Assembly: GCA_964424205.1 (NCBI GenBank)
Contig: CAYRIF010000186.1
Coordinates: 1-7,566, forward strand
Source of the DNA: CAYRIF01 sp964424205
GTDB taxonomy: Bacteria > Bacteroidota > Bacteroidia > Cytophagales > Cyclobacteriaceae
Length of the DNA stretch: 7,566 bases
Direction: 5' to 3'
Positions 6,458-7,566 of the stretch are shown here, piece after piece. The translations under genes and the position numbers were made by a program. A model generated the notes under the pieces. The model was not told the origin of the DNA and did not search any database. It saw only the letters and a list, made by a program, of their open reading frames with translations. Positions within the stretch are counted from its first letter, which is position 1; each line of letters starts with the position of its first letter.

Positions 6458-7528
6458 AACCACTTTTGTCGTATTATCGGTTGCTTCTTTATTGGCTAGC
6501 TGTCCACAGGCGGCGTCAATGTCTTTTCCCCGGCTTCTTCTGATGTTTACATTCATTCCTTTGGCAGTAAGGAAGTTGGCAAAGTTCTCTAACTTATCTT
6601 CCTTGGTATTTATAAAGTCAGCATTGTCAATCGGATTGTACTCAATGATATTAATTTTGCTGGGTACTTTTTTTGCAAAATTATAGAGTTCTCTCGCATC
6701 TTCTATGCTATCATTAAAATCATTAAAGACAATGTACTCAAATGTAATCGGGTTGTCTGTCTGTTTGTAGAAATATTGTAACGCCTCCATTAATGATTGG
6801 AGGGAATTGCTTTCGTTGATGGGCATGATTTTATTCCGCTTTTCGTCGTTTGCAGCATGGAGTGATACGGCTAAATTAAATTTGACGCCATCATCCCCTA
6901 GCTTTTTAATCATTTTAGCAATGCCAGCGGTAGAAACAGTAATTCGCCGCGATGCCATGTCAAGTCCTTCCGTGGAAGTGACAAGCCTGGTAGACTCAAG
7001 CATATTGGCGTAGTTAAGCAACGGCTCGCCCATGCCCATATAGACTATGTTTGTCAATGGCTTTTGATAGTATTCTTCCGCTTGTTTTTTGATTAAAACT
7101 ACTTGATCATAAATTTCGGCAGCCTCTAAATTTCTCATCCGAGTTAAGTAACCTGTCGCACAAAATTTACAACTCAACGAGCAGCCCACTTGCGATGAAA
7201 TACAGGCAGTCATACGTTTTTTTGTAGGAATCAAAACACCTTCTACAATGTTTCCATCATGTAGTTTGAAAGTTGACTTGATGGTGCGATCGCTACTAAT
7301 TTGCACCTGGTCTATTTGTACGGCCCTGATTTCAAAATGTGTTTTGAGCATATCTCGTGTACTCAAAGAGAGGTTAGTCATCTCATCAAAGCTATGCGCA
7401 GATTTTTTCCACAACCATTCATACACCTGTTTGGCTCTGAAAGCTTTCTCGCCATTTTCTACGAAAAAAGCTTTTAACTTTTCTAAGTCAAATTTTCGGA
7501 TGTCCTGTTTTGGATTTTCTGCTGCCAT
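6452..7528 (-). CDS. rlmN: Dual-specificity rRNA/tRNA adenine C2-methyltransferase RlmN
   Basis: Radical SAM enzyme that makes 2-methyladenosine at A2503 of 23S rRNA and at position 37 of a subset of tRNAs, which supports translational accuracy. The product is 358 residues, the usual length. An N-terminal helical RNA-binding domain (about 10-70) precedes the radical SAM barrel. The [4Fe-4S] motif CxxxCxxC is Cys116, Cys120 and Cys123 (CSLSCKFC). GMGEP at 165-169 is the SAM-binding segment. Cys341 in DIDAACGQL matches the methyl-carrying cysteine (Cys355 in E. coli). Glu96 and Cys109 have the same spacing before the cluster as E. coli Glu105 and Cys118. No Cfr-specific feature stands out, and GxDIxAACGQL with a separate Cys109 fits RlmN, so a resistance-type Cfr is unlikely. 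The ATG at 7528 is followed by MAAENPKQDIRKFDLEKLK, a normal family N-terminus, and sits directly behind a promoter-like box. Confidence 0.96.
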   Translation of the reverse strand: MAAENPKQDIRKFDLEKLKAFFVENGEKAFRAKQVYEWLWKKSAHSFDEMTNLSLSTRDMLKTHFEIRAVQIDQVQISSDRTIKSTFKLHDGNIVEGVLIPTKKRMTACISSQVGCSLSCKFCATGYLTRMRNLEAAEIYDQVVLIKKQAEEYYQKPLTNIVYMGMGEPLLNYANMLESTRLVTSTEGLDMASRRITVSTAGIAKMIKKLGDDGVKFNLAVSLHAANDEKRNKIMPINESNSLQSLMEALQYFYKQTDNPITFEYIVFNDFNDSIEDARELYNFAKKVPSKINIIEYNPIDNADFINTKEDKLENFANFLTAKGMNVNIRRSRGKDIDAACGQLANKEATDNTTKVVG

Positions 7529-7532
7529 GTTG

Positions 7533-7563
7533 CAAAGTTACGTAATTAGCATTTCTGAAAAAA
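7533..7563 (-). promoter_or_regulatory. Candidate rlmN promoter abutting the start codon
   Basis: On the minus strand TAACTTTG (7540-7533) matches TANNTTTG fully and is followed by CAAC and the rlmN ATG. Nineteen bases further upstream the -33 position is TTTT (7563-7560), three of four matches to TTTG. The predicted start of transcription would fall on or next to the ATG, implying a leaderless or near-leaderless mRNA. The window ends just beyond, so a more distant promoter cannot be excluded. Confidence 0.5.
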
Positions 7564-7566
7564 TTA

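Noticed and set aside
6492..7013. Two short plus-strand open frames opposite rlmN (64 and 68 codons)
   Set aside because: They are antisense to strongly conserved radical SAM coding sequence and have no motifs of their own.
6452..7528. Possible Cfr-type resistance methyltransferase in place of RlmN
   Set aside because: Length, the RlmN-like Glu96/Cys109 spacing, the GMGEP and DIDAACGQL context, and the housekeeping surroundings favour RlmN, and there is no mobile context.

Overview
This window looks like a chromosomal core-gene region from a member of the Bacteroidota, possibly a Cytophagales-type bacterium. Three things point that way. The best promoter matches the Bacteroidota form, TTTG, 19 bp, then TANNTTTG. 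The clear translation starts sit behind A-rich stretches with no Shine-Dalgarno motif. The protein architectures also fit: IF2 with a long lysine/glutamate-rich linker carrying a repeated VVGKIDL motif, a NusA of about 414 residues, and a CysRS with HLGN in place of HIGH. The assignment below phylum level is inference.

Layout. Positions 1-1042 (minus) hold the first 347 codons of cysS, cut by the window edge. Positions 1043-1257 are a divergent intergenic region with a strong plus-strand promoter and a terminator-like hairpin in the leader. Positions 1258-5651 (plus) are the classic rimP-nusA-infB translation/transcription cluster, with gaps of 8 and 24 bp. An intrinsic terminator follows infB at about 5674-5717. 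Positions 5739-6428 (plus) encode an unrecognised 229-residue protein. It converges on rlmN (6452-7528, minus), and the two genes are only 23 bp apart. The last 38 bases hold the rlmN promoter region.

How the genes relate. RimP matures the 30S subunit, IF2 places initiator tRNA on it, and NusA controls RNA polymerase pausing and termination. RlmN modifies 23S rRNA and tRNA, and CysRS charges tRNA-Cys. The whole window is information-processing housekeeping. I see no mobile element, CRISPR array, tRNA or rRNA gene, toxin-antitoxin pair, defence system or biosynthetic cluster.

The most interesting signals are regulatory: a possible attenuator ahead of rimP-nusA-infB, -10-type boxes only four bases from the cysS and rlmN start codons, and an inverted repeat built from the two converging stop codons. 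The uncharacterised protein beside infB is the main coding unknown.
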